Source: Laguncularia racemosa (lineage: Eukaryota; Streptophyta; Magnoliopsida; Myrtales; Combretaceae). From it: a stretch of 64,000 bases of DNA. The stretch is from assembly GCA_037954665.1 (NCBI GenBank), contig JBBMOL010000065.1, positions 3,162,001-3,226,000 on the forward strand. The letters run 5' to 3'. Shown in pieces: positions 35,384-48,671 of the stretch (positions within the stretch are counted from its first letter, which is position 1; each line of letters opens with the position of its first letter). The notes below the pieces were generated by a model, which saw nothing but the letters and a program-made list of their open reading frames with translations, was not told the origin of the DNA and made no database searches. The position numbers were made by a program, and so were the translations under genes.

Positions 35384-36885
35384 GGTAGCGTTTGGTTGCC
35401 ACAAAAATGTGGTACTGGACAGGACAAATTTTTTTGTCCTGCGTTTGGTTACCATTCATGAAAAAAGTACTGGACAAAATGATAAATTTTTGTACATGTA
35501 ATTAGGTACAAAAAATTTAGTACTGGATAAAAATTCATTTTTTTTCGAAATCTCTAAGAGTCAAGTGGTTCACCCGATGCTACTAATCAATAACTTACAA
35601 GAGCAACTAAAGCAAAGATTTATAGGTCAATGGCTGATGCAATCCCCTCTAAGCGTTGGAACTATTTCTAGGATAGGAACCTTAACTAGAACCCGGAACC
35701 GAAGGAGATGCTTCTTGTCTTCTTTCAATCATCAATCGGTTGAATAAGATATTTATTACTGCCGTTAAGCAAGACCCGGGTAAAAGGTATCGAAGAACTT
35801 TCGAATCACTTGCTGGTCCTTTAGTTGATCCTAGTGAGGAAGGGGTCTTACTCTGCCAACAGTTACCGGCTTTCGTGAAAGCTCAGGAAGTAGGGGAAGC
35901 TAACCCAGCAGTTGCAGTTCCGTGTTCCTATTTTTCTATTTACAAACAAACCCTACCTCCCTAAACCCTTTTCATTCGAACCCATTTATACCGCACTAGC
36001 TTGCCCTTCAAGTACAGTAGGAAAACCCATTGGCGCCGCTCCAATAATGGGATTCATTATGCAATCGACCACTGTTTGAATGTCATTGTCGTTACGCTAG
36101 AAGTTGCCGTCATGTTTGTATTCTTCCGTTCTTTCTCACATTCTTGCTTGCTTTTCTATGTTCCCCGCATGCTCTACTTGTAATTGTAGCCGTCTGTTTA
36201 GATTTCTTTCGCTTGCTTTTCTATCTTCGTCACATGCTCTTTATCTGGTTGTCGCCGTGCATTTAGATGTCTATTGAAATGGGATAGTGGTGGTGGATCA
36301 ATCTTCATGTACAAATAGATTATCACGTGTCCCAACTTGATTTCAAACTAACGTTTTGATTTCTAGTACGATAAGAACAAAGAAAATTACATAGCATGAG
36401 AAAAATAATATAACATAAGTTTTTTTTTTTTTAAACCATGTTTATTGCTAATTTCAAGTCAAGATTCTTTTATGTTGTATATTATTTATCATGTATATAT
36501 ACTATATCGGAATATCATTTTTAAGATAAAAGAAAAGTAAGTAATGCGTTATTTTATTAAATATAACATAAATTATTGTAATTTATAATATGAATTATTA
36601 ATTTTTTTCAATAAATAGATTTACACGAATTATTTTATATAATTTATAATCTCTTCAAATTGTATTTTCTTATAATAATATCAAATATGTATAAATAACC
36701 ATTATAAAATTAAAAATGGTATAATTGTCAAATTTACTATGTTCAGTCTAGTACTTTGCAATTCCAAACACTAGACAGTACAAAAATCTTTGTCTAGTAC
36801 TAAATAAACCAAATGTGGTACAATTTTTTTTTTTGTCCAGTCATTTTTATTTTGTACTGTCCAGTACCAGTAACCAAACGCTACT
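35384..36885. mobile_element. PIF/Harbinger (Tourist-like) non-autonomous element, 1502 bp, TAA target duplication
   Basis: The left end is GGTAGCGTTTGGTT and the right end reverse-complemented is AGTAGCGTTTGGTT. The flanks are TAA at 35381-35383 and TAA at 36886-36888. A related uninterrupted site exists in this window: the reverse complement of about 45985 reads GCGAACTAAGTGATTATGGG, with a single TAA. That is a textbook 3-bp Harbinger footprint. Subterminal regions share GTACTGGACA and TTTGTCC words on both sides. No transposase frame is present. The middle part (about 35560-36290) has a different composition and looks captured. Confidence 0.85.
35560..36290. other. Organelle-like insert inside the Harbinger element
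   Basis: Compared with its AT-rich host, this block is much richer in G+C and has gene-like, non-repetitive text (for example GACCCGGGTAAAAGGTATCG and CCCATTGGCGCCGCTCC). I read the style as plant mitochondrial DNA, but this is an impression from composition and no gene was identified. It ends with two related units of about 57 bp starting CTTGCTTTTCTAT (about 36148 and 36211) and ending GTTTAGAT/CATTTAGAT. It could instead be a fragment of nuclear host DNA. Confidence 0.4.
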
Positions 36886-36965
36886 TAAGTGATCAGGGGA
36901 TTGTCGTGCCTTGACGGTTCTGAGTCTGGTCAGTCCTTGAGGGTTTTGCTTCGTCTGATGCAAAG

Positions 36966-38671
36966 GCACAAGATCAAAGATTATTTTACATATGATCATA
37001 AGAATACAAGTACAAAATTAGTTCATTAAAAGATGAACCATCATGAATCCATTATCCATCTGGCCTTCATGATCGATTACAAAAACAAACTCTTTTGCTC
37101 TATTTAATGTTCTCTTTGCTTCCAATGCATATTTAGGTGCTTCATAAACCAAGTTGTGCCTAAACTAACCTAATTTACACTCCCATAACAATGATTTTTT
37201 ATTTGATTAATTCTACTATTTATATATTATAAACCATCCTTTACTTCATTAATCCTAAGGATAGTAAAATACATAGAGAAATTTCCTAAAGAAAATAAGA
37301 AAACTTGATAGCAAAAAAAGAAGAAGGAAAAGAATGGACTTGAAAGTGTCTCTTTATCATGTATTCATCTATCTATATCTCTCTTTCTATCTGTCTGTCC
37401 ACATATCGATTTATGGATGCACATGCCCCCATGAACACACCTATCTTATGTGTGCACGTGTGTTTTAAAAATATTGATCATGTAATGGACTCTAATCTTT
37501 AAAAAATATTAAAAATATTAATGCATTTATTTCCTAGGTGCTATTTTAAAAAAAAAATAATTGGGAAGATTAAGAAAAAAAAAAAGATAGGATTTGATGT
37601 TAATATTTAAATATATTTTCAAAAATTGAAAGCAATATAATTTTTTTTCATGCTACCATGGCATTTGACCTTCAATATAATTATGATATTTAGTAATTAA
37701 GAATATTTTTGATAAATATTATGTATTTATGTTCTAAATACAAGATGGACTAAAGGTTTGGGAAGTAATTTTAGAAAAGAGTAATTTTATCAATGTGTTG
37801 ATAAAGTTAGAGCTTTTTGGAATAAGTGGGCTAAATGGAGGATTAAGGAAAAGAGGAAGCCTTTGAATTAGGAAGATTAAGAAAAAAATAAGTGAGCTTT
37901 TTGTATCATTGAGACCGCTTTTGTAACTAATTCTTGAAAAAATAATTAGGAAGATTAAGAAAAAAATAGGATTTAAAGTTAATATTTAAATATATTTTCA
38001 ATAATATATTTAAATTATTCTATTTTAAATAGATAATATAATATTCAACAAAATTTAAAATTGAGATGATTAATTTTTATAATAAATTTAGGTTTTTTGC
38101 ATCTAGTGAAAGTTAGTTATTGATTGAAATTCACACTTATTATAATAATAAAAAAAAGTAAACCAAGTTAAGAATAATTAATTAAATATTGCCATGAGGC
38201 TCGTTACAATAGAGAAGAAGGAAGTAATCATTTTCCAAGAAATTATGAGAAGAGTAGGTTTCATCCTCATTTCTATGCAAGAAATTTCCCACCTAACTTT
38301 ATTGAAAAAACTCTACTTTAACTTACAAGAAACTCCATAGTAATCTTCCTCAAATGTGCATTAAATGCCTATTCATTCACAAATAAACTATTGCAAAAGG
38401 ATACTTAGCTTTTGCTGGTTAACATCTTCACTAGCAATCTTTTTCCTTCATAACATTTTTTTGTTTTTTTTGCAAGTCTAGTCTAAGCTTCTTATAATGG
38501 TACATGTATACGTATCAACATATATACATCATGTTTTCTAAGTTACAATTTAAAAGATGATATTTCATTATCAAAGTTATTTTTACAATTATATTATTCA
38601 CACGCATTCAAAGGTTTCAAAAATAAAATATGTTGTTTATATATATATTACCATTGAACCTATTTGGTTAG
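36966..38671. other. AT-rich, no gene recognised
   Basis: Long A/T runs. A segment AGGAAGATTAAGAAAAAAATAG-like is repeated at about 37560, 37870 and 37950, suggesting small local duplications. No coding similarity. Confidence 0.5.
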
Positions 38672-38734
38672 TCAACCACTCATGGCTACGTTTGTAACTG
38701 TTCGATCCTTTTGATTCTTAACCAAGTTTTCAAA

Positions 38735-38905
38735 CCTTTTTTGTTTAATGTGTGTCTTGCTCAATTTGCCAATGAATGGATGAATATTTTTCAAATTTGA
38801 GAAATCTAATAGCCACAATTCCTTTAACTCTTTCATGGCAACGACATTTGGAATCACCGTTAAATGATCACAATTCATGAGAGATATACTAATAATGAAA
38901 TAAAA
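38735..38905 (-). pseudogene. Relic LRR exon of a TIR-NBS-LRR immune receptor
   Basis: On the minus strand a pyrimidine-rich tract ending TTATTAG precedes a frame with ISLMNCDHLTVIPN ... LKELWLLDFSNLKN ... HPFIGKLSK. This matches the leucine-rich-repeat pattern of TNL receptors, where 'L..C..L..IP' is followed by 'L..L.L..C.NL...H.SIG.L..L'. TNL proteins are intracellular sensors of pathogen effectors. After the LRR segment the frame continues with unrelated Lys-rich text to a stop at 38672. No TIR, NB-ARC or further LRR exons are visible nearby, so this is a fragment. Confidence 0.6.
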
Positions 38906-41900
38906 AAGAAAATATTAAAACTGTCATATGCAAATAAAATATGTTTTATTTTGTATTAAAATCATTATAAATTGATAAAACAAAAAGGATAGGATATTTT
39001 CAATTGACTTCAACCCTTCTAGTAATGCCTCAAAACCTTAAGGGTAATGACAGCTCATCAAATATTCTATTTAAATAAAGTATGCTATGGTTTGCTACAT
39101 AAATGATAGGTTTCTAAATCAATTTTATTTCTTGAAATCATTCATTAGTTTAGGAATACACAAAGAAAAATTATTTTTTATGCAAAAAAAAGAAAAAAAA
39201 AAGTTTCAAAAATAGAAATACACAGAAAATTAATAAATTAAAACACTCCTCATATATGAGAAGTAGAGGTGAACGGCATAGAATGGGAAAGATAAATGCC
39301 TAGCGATACTCTATCCCATGGGTTCAAGTTCCCGATTTTACAGTCAGAAGCCATGACTACTTATATAAAACCCAAAACCAGTACCATAGTAATAAAAACT
39401 ATAAATTTGACAGTTATTTTATTTGAGTATTAACTCTTCTATTATTCTAACAATAATGATGATTATAATGTGGGTGTCTATGTGGAGTTTCCATGAAGAC
39501 AATGATTGTGACGTTGGAGTTTTCAGATTTTCCATTTTTTTTATTTGATTTTTGAAAATTTCCATCGTTTTATTTAATTATTTAATTTGATATATTTCAT
39601 CATGTTATTTAATTAAATTCATTATGTTTAGGGAAAAAAATTCCATTATGATATGTTTATCAAATTCCGATAGCTAACACGTGTAAATAGTAATTAGGAA
39701 TTTTAATGGAGTTGATAAAAGTGCTATTTTAAGAAACATATGAAATATTAGACTAAATTTATACTTTTTCTTTGTAAAATTTATCCAATTTGCCTAAACT
39801 AAATCGAGAGTAACATTATTTCTTAAGCAATTCACCAGAAATTCTTTACTTCAATCAACATCATCTTAATATCTTTCTCTCAATACTATCTTTAGTACAA
39901 TGTAAATTTTACTATTCACGATCAAATTATGTGCTTCTCAATTCACAACCATCTCATTAATTTTTTTTTGTTTATTATCGATTGGCCTTAATTATTTTTC
40001 ATTCAATGCTTTATTATATTATTAAATATGAATCAAAAGGTACATATCCATTCGGTAATATGAATATGAATAAACTACATTTGGCTCTTTCAGGAAAAAA
40101 AAATTGAGACAAGAATATTTTTTTAATAATCTTTCTTGTACCGATGGGTTATTGGAGTATGTCATATCCCCAATGAATAGAAGAAGACATGCTAATGTTA
40201 GAGATCACGAACTTATGACCACTGCAATTTGCATAATAACCATATAAGTTACTAATATTAACGAGAAAACCATATATAAAGAGATTAACTTAAATCTAGA
40301 AATCACATTAACTTAAATCTTGAAATCCGTGCATAACTTGAGAACATCTAAAGATCATTGCCATATTGAAAAACCAAGTAAGAAGTCCTTCTTTATCTCT
40401 AAACAAAGAAATTCTTGCACTATCCAATTTTTAGTAAATATGAATAGTGAATCAATAGTGTGTTTCTTCTCTGAAACTCAAGAACACATCGTAACGTTGT
40501 CCCGAAAGAGGAGTAGGAGGAGTGGAGGATGAACTTGCCACGAGGCTTGGTATCCACCCCCACCATTGTGGTGACCTAAAGAGTTCAAAAAATCACTCAC
40601 CATGAAATGCTTGAGATATACAAAGATTTGAAGAGATGGTGAATTTAAGGGTTGAGAGAGTGAAAGATAATCCTGTACTTCTAGTGGCTCTTTTTCCTCC
40701 CATTGTTTTTCATAATTTTAAAAGAAATGGAAATGGACAGACAAGAAAAGAAAAAAAAAAAAAATTGGATGGAAAGGAAATATAGTATTTATTTTATGTT
40801 GGGATTCATAAGATGGAAATGAAAAGAAATGTGTTATTAAAAGATAAAAATAGGATTATGTTTACTCCATTTTCCACTTTATCAAAAAAATTAAAATAAA
40901 ATTCATAAAGTAATATTGATATAAATCTAATGAAGCAAGATCTTTCCCATTGAGCATGGTCTTATGTCCCTTCTTTTTCTGTGTCTCATCCTGTCTTGTC
41001 TTGTCCTCAGCTTTCTATTTCCTTGCCTCTCGTCTCTCCCTCCTCTGTCTTCTCTTTCTCTTTATTTTCCTGGGCCGACGTCTCTTCTCTTTGAACTCAT
41101 GAGTTTAATGCTAGGCAAGGGAACTGTCTCCACGGTTTCAAACCATTTCGAAATCTTTACTTTAACTCACAATTATATTTATTGGATTATTCTTAATTTA
41201 ATTTAATTGTATTTTTTGAATTTCTTTTATAGAATACTATATTTTTTTGCTTCTCCCCTAAGGATAATCCTTTATTTAATTTTTCAGAAAATTAAAATTA
41301 TGACCACAACCCCTTATAGTTTTTTTTTTCTTGTTTTTACTACAATTTAATTAAAAATAAAGTGGAATTTTTATGATTAACTTGCTCATTGTGAACTTTC
41401 TATGTTTTTTTTTCCTATGTGAGAAGATTTAAAAAATTAAAGGAATCTTAGTATTATGTTTGTTTGGAGAGAATAATTATTTTATACCTCTTATTTCATG
41501 TTAAATAACTATTACGATATTTAATTATATTTTAAGTATTAAAATTTTTTTAGTATGAGTTTTAATTGTGTAAAATAATGATTTATTAATTAACTTTCAC
41601 ATAAATATCCTTTATTATTAAAACACTACCACTATAAAAAAATACTATAAAAGCTAGTATGCTCGCAATTACCTTCCGGTATTATATTGACAATAAGGTT
41701 CTTTAATTGATATTTTATTTTTATTTTATATAATATTTATATTATTTTTATGTAAACTAAATAATATTTATATTATTTCAACAAGAAAGAGAGAGAAGAA
41801 ATGAAAAGAACAAGTCAAAGACTTGGAAAGAGAGAAAAACAGAGACGACGACAAAAACTTGACATGGCAAAACATATGAGGACGTGAGGAAATTTCTTGG

Positions 41901-42481
41901 AAAGCTCTCCGTAACCTCATACATGTAGAAAGAGAGCCCTTTGTGTGCTGCACATTGCAAGACATGCAATAATTACTATAATTTATAATCATGACTAAGC
42001 ATGGCATTGCTATTATACTGTTGGTGTTGAGTAATTTTAGCTATGAATATAAGTGCCAACATTTTTTATTTTAAAATATATTCCACATTAATGAAATTAA
42101 CACAATAACTACCATATAATTGAAAATTTTGGTCCTTATTACTATTTTAGGGATATAATTGTTTAATTTTTAAAAGAGGAGTATTTATACAATTTCAAAA
42201 TTAAAAAAAAATAATCCATACCATTTATCTTTTCTATTAAAATTGTATCATTATCGTGGGTCCATTGTCTACAAGTATTATTAAAATTTCTACATGGATT
42301 TTTTTTCTTTCTAATAGAAATTCTTGCCACCTAGCCAATCAAATTATAATGCATAGATAAAGTAAAAATAATAAAAAAATTAACACATGTATTCATTCTA
42401 TTTTTTCTTGATGTCATGTAATGATTAGTATAAGCGCATAAAGGAGAAAGAGATAGATACAATTGGTTTTACTTATTTTTA
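38906..42481. other. AT-rich, no gene recognised
   Basis: Short open frames only (for example 40320-40532 and 40964-41206), none with a family signature. No RNA gene or repeat boundary is clear. Confidence 0.5.
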
Positions 42482-42489
42482 TGTGCAAT

Positions 42490-42723
42490 CATGGTTGTCA
42501 AAATCACGATTTTACCTGAAATTGAATAATATAAAATCGATAAAATCATATAAAATTATATAAAATCGGTAGATTCGGTAACTTATAGAATCGTATATAT
42601 AAACTCATAATTATATCAAAAGTTTATAACTAAATGTTTTTTCTTCCATTTTGATTATAAAAAACTTGATAAAATTGCAAACTCATAAAATTATACAATT
42701 GACTTGTGATTTTAACAACCATG
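42490..42723. mobile_element. hAT-type MITE, 234 bp
   Basis: The ends are CATGGTTGTCAAAATCAC and, reverse-complemented, CATGGTTGTTAAAATCAC. The flanking 8 bases are TGTGCAAT (42482-42489) and GGTGCAAT (42724-42731), which agree at seven positions. The ends match those of the 1293-bp element at 12324-13616, so the two belong to one family. The interior is repeated TATAAAATC text without coding capacity. Confidence 0.8.
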
Positions 42724-42731
42724 GGTGCAAT

Positions 42732-45223
42732 TCCTATTTATTAATATTTAGGAGCTTGTGCTTCATATATGGGAAAAATAGGAACTCTATTTATTAATAA
42801 ACTTTAACCTCCCTAAATGTTGACTTTAATGCACAAACACCCCTCGAACTTATTAAATATGCTTCAATATCCCCTAAGTTGAATTTACTAGTTTTTTTAA
42901 AGTAAAAAAAAAAGTATCATTTATATTATTAATTTATCAAAGTTTAAGCGATTATTTGCAATATTTGAAAATTAAAAGGGGTATATCTGCACATAGGTCA
43001 AAGTTTATGAGAGTTGTTTATAATTTCTCCATAATTTGATTGTGTATTTGCCATGTCATTAATTTAGATAATGTGACAAATTTTATATTCTATAGTATTT
43101 TCTACATCAATGAAGTGGGCACATATCTGAGCCTTTACTCAATTTCAAAAATAGGGAGCATTCATGCAACAACAAAATGTTTTCAAAGGTAATTTGCACA
43201 ATTTATACTAAAGAAACACCATAATAGTCTCATTAACATATTTCACTATATTCTATCTCCTTATTACTTGAATTAATGAATAAATTACAATGGTTTATGC
43301 CTCCTTTTACTTAGTAAGGAAAAAAAAAAAATAAGAAGAGGAAGAAGAAGAAGCTCTAAAACTCTTCACATTTGACACACATAATTTCTTGAAAATATGA
43401 AAAAATAGAAATTACAAGAGTTACTTGTTAAAAATAAAAGAAGAAGAAATAATATTAACATTATAGATATTAATAAGGAATGTATAAATTGTACGCTTAT
43501 ACATAAATAAAACTGGTGAATATATAAAGTGTTGAACATGGAACCAAAATATTGAGTATTTTATAATTATAACACAACTTGTTAGTCATCTATAATGTTA
43601 AAGCACAATAAACTAGTTTGAGTATTACACTTCTACAATTAACGTATTTTTCAATATATTCTTTCAATAACCTCAACAAATTGTGTTAATCCCCGTAAAT
43701 CTATTTATATTTTTTTCAAATTAACAATTTTACTTTCCTTTACATTGCATTGACTACTTTAGATAAGGAAATTAATTTTCAGCAAATCAAGATATAAAAC
43801 TAGGAAAGGTTTATAACACTTACAGCGTTGTCTATTTTTAAAATACATTATGTTAGAACAATTTTTTTTTTATTATTATTATTGGCTAAATTGCAAATTG
43901 AAACTTTGCGTTTAAACCCCAAGAATCTTTTGAAAAGGTATATTTAGAACTCCCAAACTGGAAACTAGCAATTATGATGCACTTTTAAAAAATTGTAGGA
44001 TTTAAATACATAATTTTAAAAGTAAGGGGATTAAATACACATAAAGTAAATATAAAGCGATATTTTTGTAATTTTAGGATAAAAAAATGACAACTAAAAG
44101 AAATTCAGTAAACGAATAATTAGATAAATAAATAATTAAATAATTAAAAATACAACCGTAGTTAGTATTTTTCACGAAATTGTCCTAAGAGCAGGCTTGT
44201 TATTATTTATCTCTAATAGCGTGTTTTTAATCAATAACATATATATGCATTTATCTTATTTTAACAGGAAAGTCTTCCCACTCTTACTTATTTAAATACC
44301 TCAAATCATCCTTTAATTATTAAAAGCCATCGTTATAACATATATATTTATTATAAAGTAGTTGATAGTTATGTTTAGTTAATTAGTTAAAAAAATTAGC
44401 TATAAAATAGTTAATTAGATAGCAATTGAGTCAACAACTAGTCGATATCTATAAATATCGAAGCAATCGCAATCCACTATACTTTTACACATATTGCAAT
44501 ACAAAATTTGATCTTTGACACTTCATTTCCTTTGTTCATTCAATTTTTCACAAATCTTGATAGTCGTTGACGATAGAAAGCAAAAAAAAAAAAAAAAAAA
44601 AAAAAAGAAAAAGAAAAATTACAATTTTCACAACATCATACTTTTTGTGAAATAGGTAATTTTTTTGAAATTATAATAATAGCAGGAGTATGGCCATTCT
44701 AAATTAAATATAACTTAGAAAGGAACTTCTCACTTAACCTCACAAGGAGCTGATACGAATATTCCTGGAGAATGCCTATTCACATATAGACTAAACTATT
44801 AATGGTCACATTGCTTTTTTTTTTTATATATATACTTTATATATTCACATAACGGCTATACTTTATATTTTTTTAAATATATTTATCTATTGATTTTACT
44901 GATGACATACCATCATGTGATATATTAAAATATAAAAGTTAAATAGTATTAAGAAATATTAAATTTTTAAAATTTATATATCATTAAACACTAAAATAAA
45001 TATAAAACTCAAATAAAAAGATTTTAAAACTAGCAATATATTTATCCCTAGGAAAACCGAATCTCAACCAATTATTTACATTAAATTTCAACCAGATATA
45101 AAGAGAGCTACTAACGCTTGGACAAAGTATATTAAAACACATCACTACATCGTAACACTTTCTTCAGCTTTAACAACACTCCCTTCTAATATTTCTGTTG
45201 GTCAATCTTCACACACAGTCTCT
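42732..45223. other. AT-rich, no gene recognised
   Basis: It includes a poly-A run at 44582-44606 and a GAA repeat at about 43335-43352. No supported coding region. Confidence 0.5.
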
Positions 45224-47870
45224 GTCATACCCCACTTTAAGGGCCCCTCGTGACAACTCGCTACGATCGCTCAACCCCCTTGCTAAGCAACCGCAAAGCA
45301 TCTCATCTTCAACGTTGACCTGTTCATCAGAGTAATAATATTTCCTTCTCACAAGATAATTAATTACACAACATATTTATGGGCCTCATATGGGTCCCAT
45401 TTCACCACTACAAGTACACCCAAGGCCGTAACAGGTCACTCGATTACAATTTCATCAATTATAAAATAGAAGATCCATCCTAAAGATGTCTACATTTAAT
45501 CTAGGCCTTACGTTCTTTCCATAGTCGTGCCCACCATTTGTGTGATGAGTACTCACCTTAGTTCATCGGTTCATCATGAAGTTTAGGTAGTCTCTATCTG
45601 CAAGGCAAAATCTATATGAGGGTAAGCCAAAGCTTAGTGAGATAAGGTGCAATCTCTCAGAATTGCAACAAACACAACTAAATTCAAACAAGTTATCAAA
45701 CAAGTGCAATGTATGAACAAACATATGAATGCAGCATCTCATGTAGTCTTCTGATAATCGACGTAAAGTCTAGGGTTTATTCTCCTCTTAACCTTAGGTT
45801 GTGGATTCCAAAGCCACCATCAATGCTTAGGTCTTACTCACATCCTTATTATTCTTATCACATAAATAAGTTATGTCTTAGCTTTAATGTTTTAAGCTTA
45901 GGTGCTTCAATACACCGAACATTACATCCTCAAGAGACAGGCTGGACTCGGAATTGTCATGGCACAAAAATCCCATAATCACTTAGTTCGCACTTGGCGG
46001 AACAGCAATCCTCTTGATCACTTTCAGCGCATCTTGTAGCAGTGATGGCCTTCAATCTCATGCAATGTCTTATGCAATACATGCTAGTTTATTAATTAAA
46101 CCTCATGATTTATTTAAAGTTTGAGGGTGATCATATCAAATCAAGTATAAGAGCACTTGACAAACATATGAACAACCAATCACAACACATGAACCCACTC
46201 TAGGAGCAAGACAACTCAACACAAAGAAAAAGATACACACACATGCAGTTGACGTGATAGATTGTTAAACTAAAGGGTACTAATATAACTTTTATCGTTG
46301 CATTCCTCTTTCCTCACTTCTCTTCTATACTTTACATACATGACTATGTATCCATGCCTTATCCTTGAATATATCTATATAGACACCATTGGTACATAGA
46401 CGTTAAATTTGACTCCTATGCCTCCTTTGGTCATATACATCTCACGGAGATCTAAACATGTTGTATTTGTGGTCTTGTAATACCACTCTTCCTACCCCAT
46501 ACTTATAAACCCATAGCATATATCACATGCATCATCTTATCTTCCCATTTCACTTGCGCACCATATACATACATAAAAGTGCAAGGACTTATATCATCAA
46601 AGCCTAGATTTCTTACCTCACAATTCGCGATGTGCATTATAATTTGACTACATTCTTCACATTGATTATTACTACCCGCAACATCATATGTGATATAGTG
46701 ATATCCTTTCCTACTATTTGCAAGTTCACACCTATTCACCTTAAGGGAATAAACTCCACATTTACACACCCCCACATATTTTCTCAGTCTTATTTATGGA
46801 TCTTCTCCCTTCATCCCATTCCACGTCACACAACTCATAAAAATTAACACCCGTACGATGCCCACTTCATACTCCATTCCATCTAGAGTCCACATCCTCA
46901 AATGAACCATCCAACTCCACTTCCATCTTTTATTTGTGAACATGACTATATTTAGTTGATAACCTTCATTAGCAACAATGGAAAAACAACACTAATCCAT
47001 TTTGTATTCTCATGTACTCTCCCTCCTATACACACAGCTTACGAAAGGAATACTTTCTCAAAATTTAGCCAACAATCTCTTAAGAATACATACACATTCA
47101 TTCAATCCTACACGCCATTTATAGCAGGGGAGATAACTATACCAATGGCAAGCATCAGCGAAGGACTAGGGTGGTTGAACAAACTCCATTCCAACCAAGG
47201 TACCTATATCTACACACATACATGATCACCTACAATAGCCATTTTTCACCAAACACAACAAGAGCCAACAGGAAACATGAACACACTATAGACACAGCAA
47301 CAACGCCCACTCTTCCAACTGTGACAAACACATATATACATTCAAGTAAACAACATACAATAGCACATCATGCCTTGCCAGACCACACATAAACACACAT
47401 ATATGTATATATATATATCCGAGTCAAGTTGACATATTTCAACTTCTAGTACTGCATTGTGGGAAAAGAAAATTTACAACTTCTATCAAGTTGAGCACCT
47501 CTAACATGGTCACATACCAGCAATATGTTTTACACATGTATATATATATATATGACAACATTTTGCAACAAAACACCACAGTACACACACATACATGCAT
47601 AATACAACACATTATGGAGTCCTACTCACCTCGGTCTCATTTTGTCGGGGTTTACTCGAAGTAATCCTCGGATATCTCCAAATCAAAACCCTCTTCACCT
47701 AAAAAATTGGGGAAAAGTACATCAATACACTAAATACATAGTCTATATCACTTTATCTCATGTTTCCTTAGCTATTACAACTAATTTTAAGCAAAGTACT
47801 AATTTTTTACACTTATTTATTCTTTGTATATAATTTTTAGAAATGAACTCTGTTTCGCAAAAAGTTAGTC
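45224..47870 (-). repeat. LTR-like block, same family as 34240-36965, opposite orientation
   Basis: The right end of the LTR (minus strand) is GTGGGGTATGACA at 45224, a typical gypsy LTR terminus. Matches to the 34-37 kb copy include the segment around 45985-46070 and the control-like region near 47630-47660. It holds the uninterrupted version of the Harbinger target. The LTR start is not defined and may extend towards 48480. Short frames inside are not genes. Confidence 0.5.
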
Positions 47871-48671
47871 TAGTTGAGTTGCACTCACCTCAAGGAATAC
47901 ATGGGTGGTCTCAAATCGTCAATTGAAGGCCGTACATGCAAGTTATGATTTTTTTTTGTTTCCCCTTTTGTTTTTCCTTCCTGTTCTTGTCATCTTTGCA
48001 TGGTCCCAGCATTCTATCTCCTCTCTATTTCCCTCTTTTCTTTTCTTTTCTTTTTTCTTCTTTAGCCATGTTTGGTTTATGCGGCCGTAGGTCTTTCACG
48101 ATCACCTTATATATATATACTATCTATTATTATTATTATCATTATTTAATACTTTATTAGATTAGGGTTTTAGGAAAATTCTAAGGTACTTTTACTCACA
48201 CGACTATCTCGATAAAATTTAAGATTTTAATATTTTATTACGAAGTTTTACGTTTAAGCTAATTTAATTATTTCAAATGTGAATATTCACTAGAAAGTCT
48301 TATTTAACAATCCTAAATTTATGATTTTAATCAATTCCATCATTTACCCAAAATTTCTTTATGGTTTGCCTCTAGTACGCTTATTTCTATTATTATAACT
48401 CTATTCAAAGAGTGTTTTAAGACTTTTATTAAAATCTTTTAATTATTTCACTATTATACGAAATTACAATTCACGGGTTTTACGGTCTTTGGTTTGTAGA
48501 GCTCACTTTGAACTATGAGTCCTCTCCTTATTCTTGTTGTCGTGGCAATCTGGCTAAGTAGCTCTTTTCCACTCCTTGTTCTCGTTCTCACGGCATTTTG
48601 GTTGCATGGCTCACTTCCTCTCCGTATTATTTTTCGCTCAGCACTCTGGCTGTTTTCACAAAGAAAAAAAA

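Larger units (their letters stand above)
34240..36965 (+). repeat. LTR-like block, plus orientation, interrupted by a Harbinger element
   Basis: Parts of this block match the reverse complement of 45900-47700. Examples are GACATTGCATGAGATTGAAG through the TCCGCCAAGTGCGAACTAA end (35299-35383 vs about 45985-46070), and the GGTGAGT-like segment near 34300 against 47630. After removing 35384-36885, the sequence resumes with GTGATCAGGGGATTG (36889), which continues the match. Text such as ACGAGAAGGGCATG is typical of gypsy-type LTRs. The outer ends are not defined. Confidence 0.5.

Noticed and set aside
35565..35964. Two short open frames inside the Harbinger element as possible transposase
   Set aside because: They are 60-74 codons long and show no DDE transposase or Myb/SANT motifs; they lie in the captured segment.
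42493..42720. Reading the 42.5-kb inverted repeat as a microRNA precursor
   Set aside because: The pairing is limited to the terminal repeats, flanked by an 8-bp duplication, which fits a MITE better.
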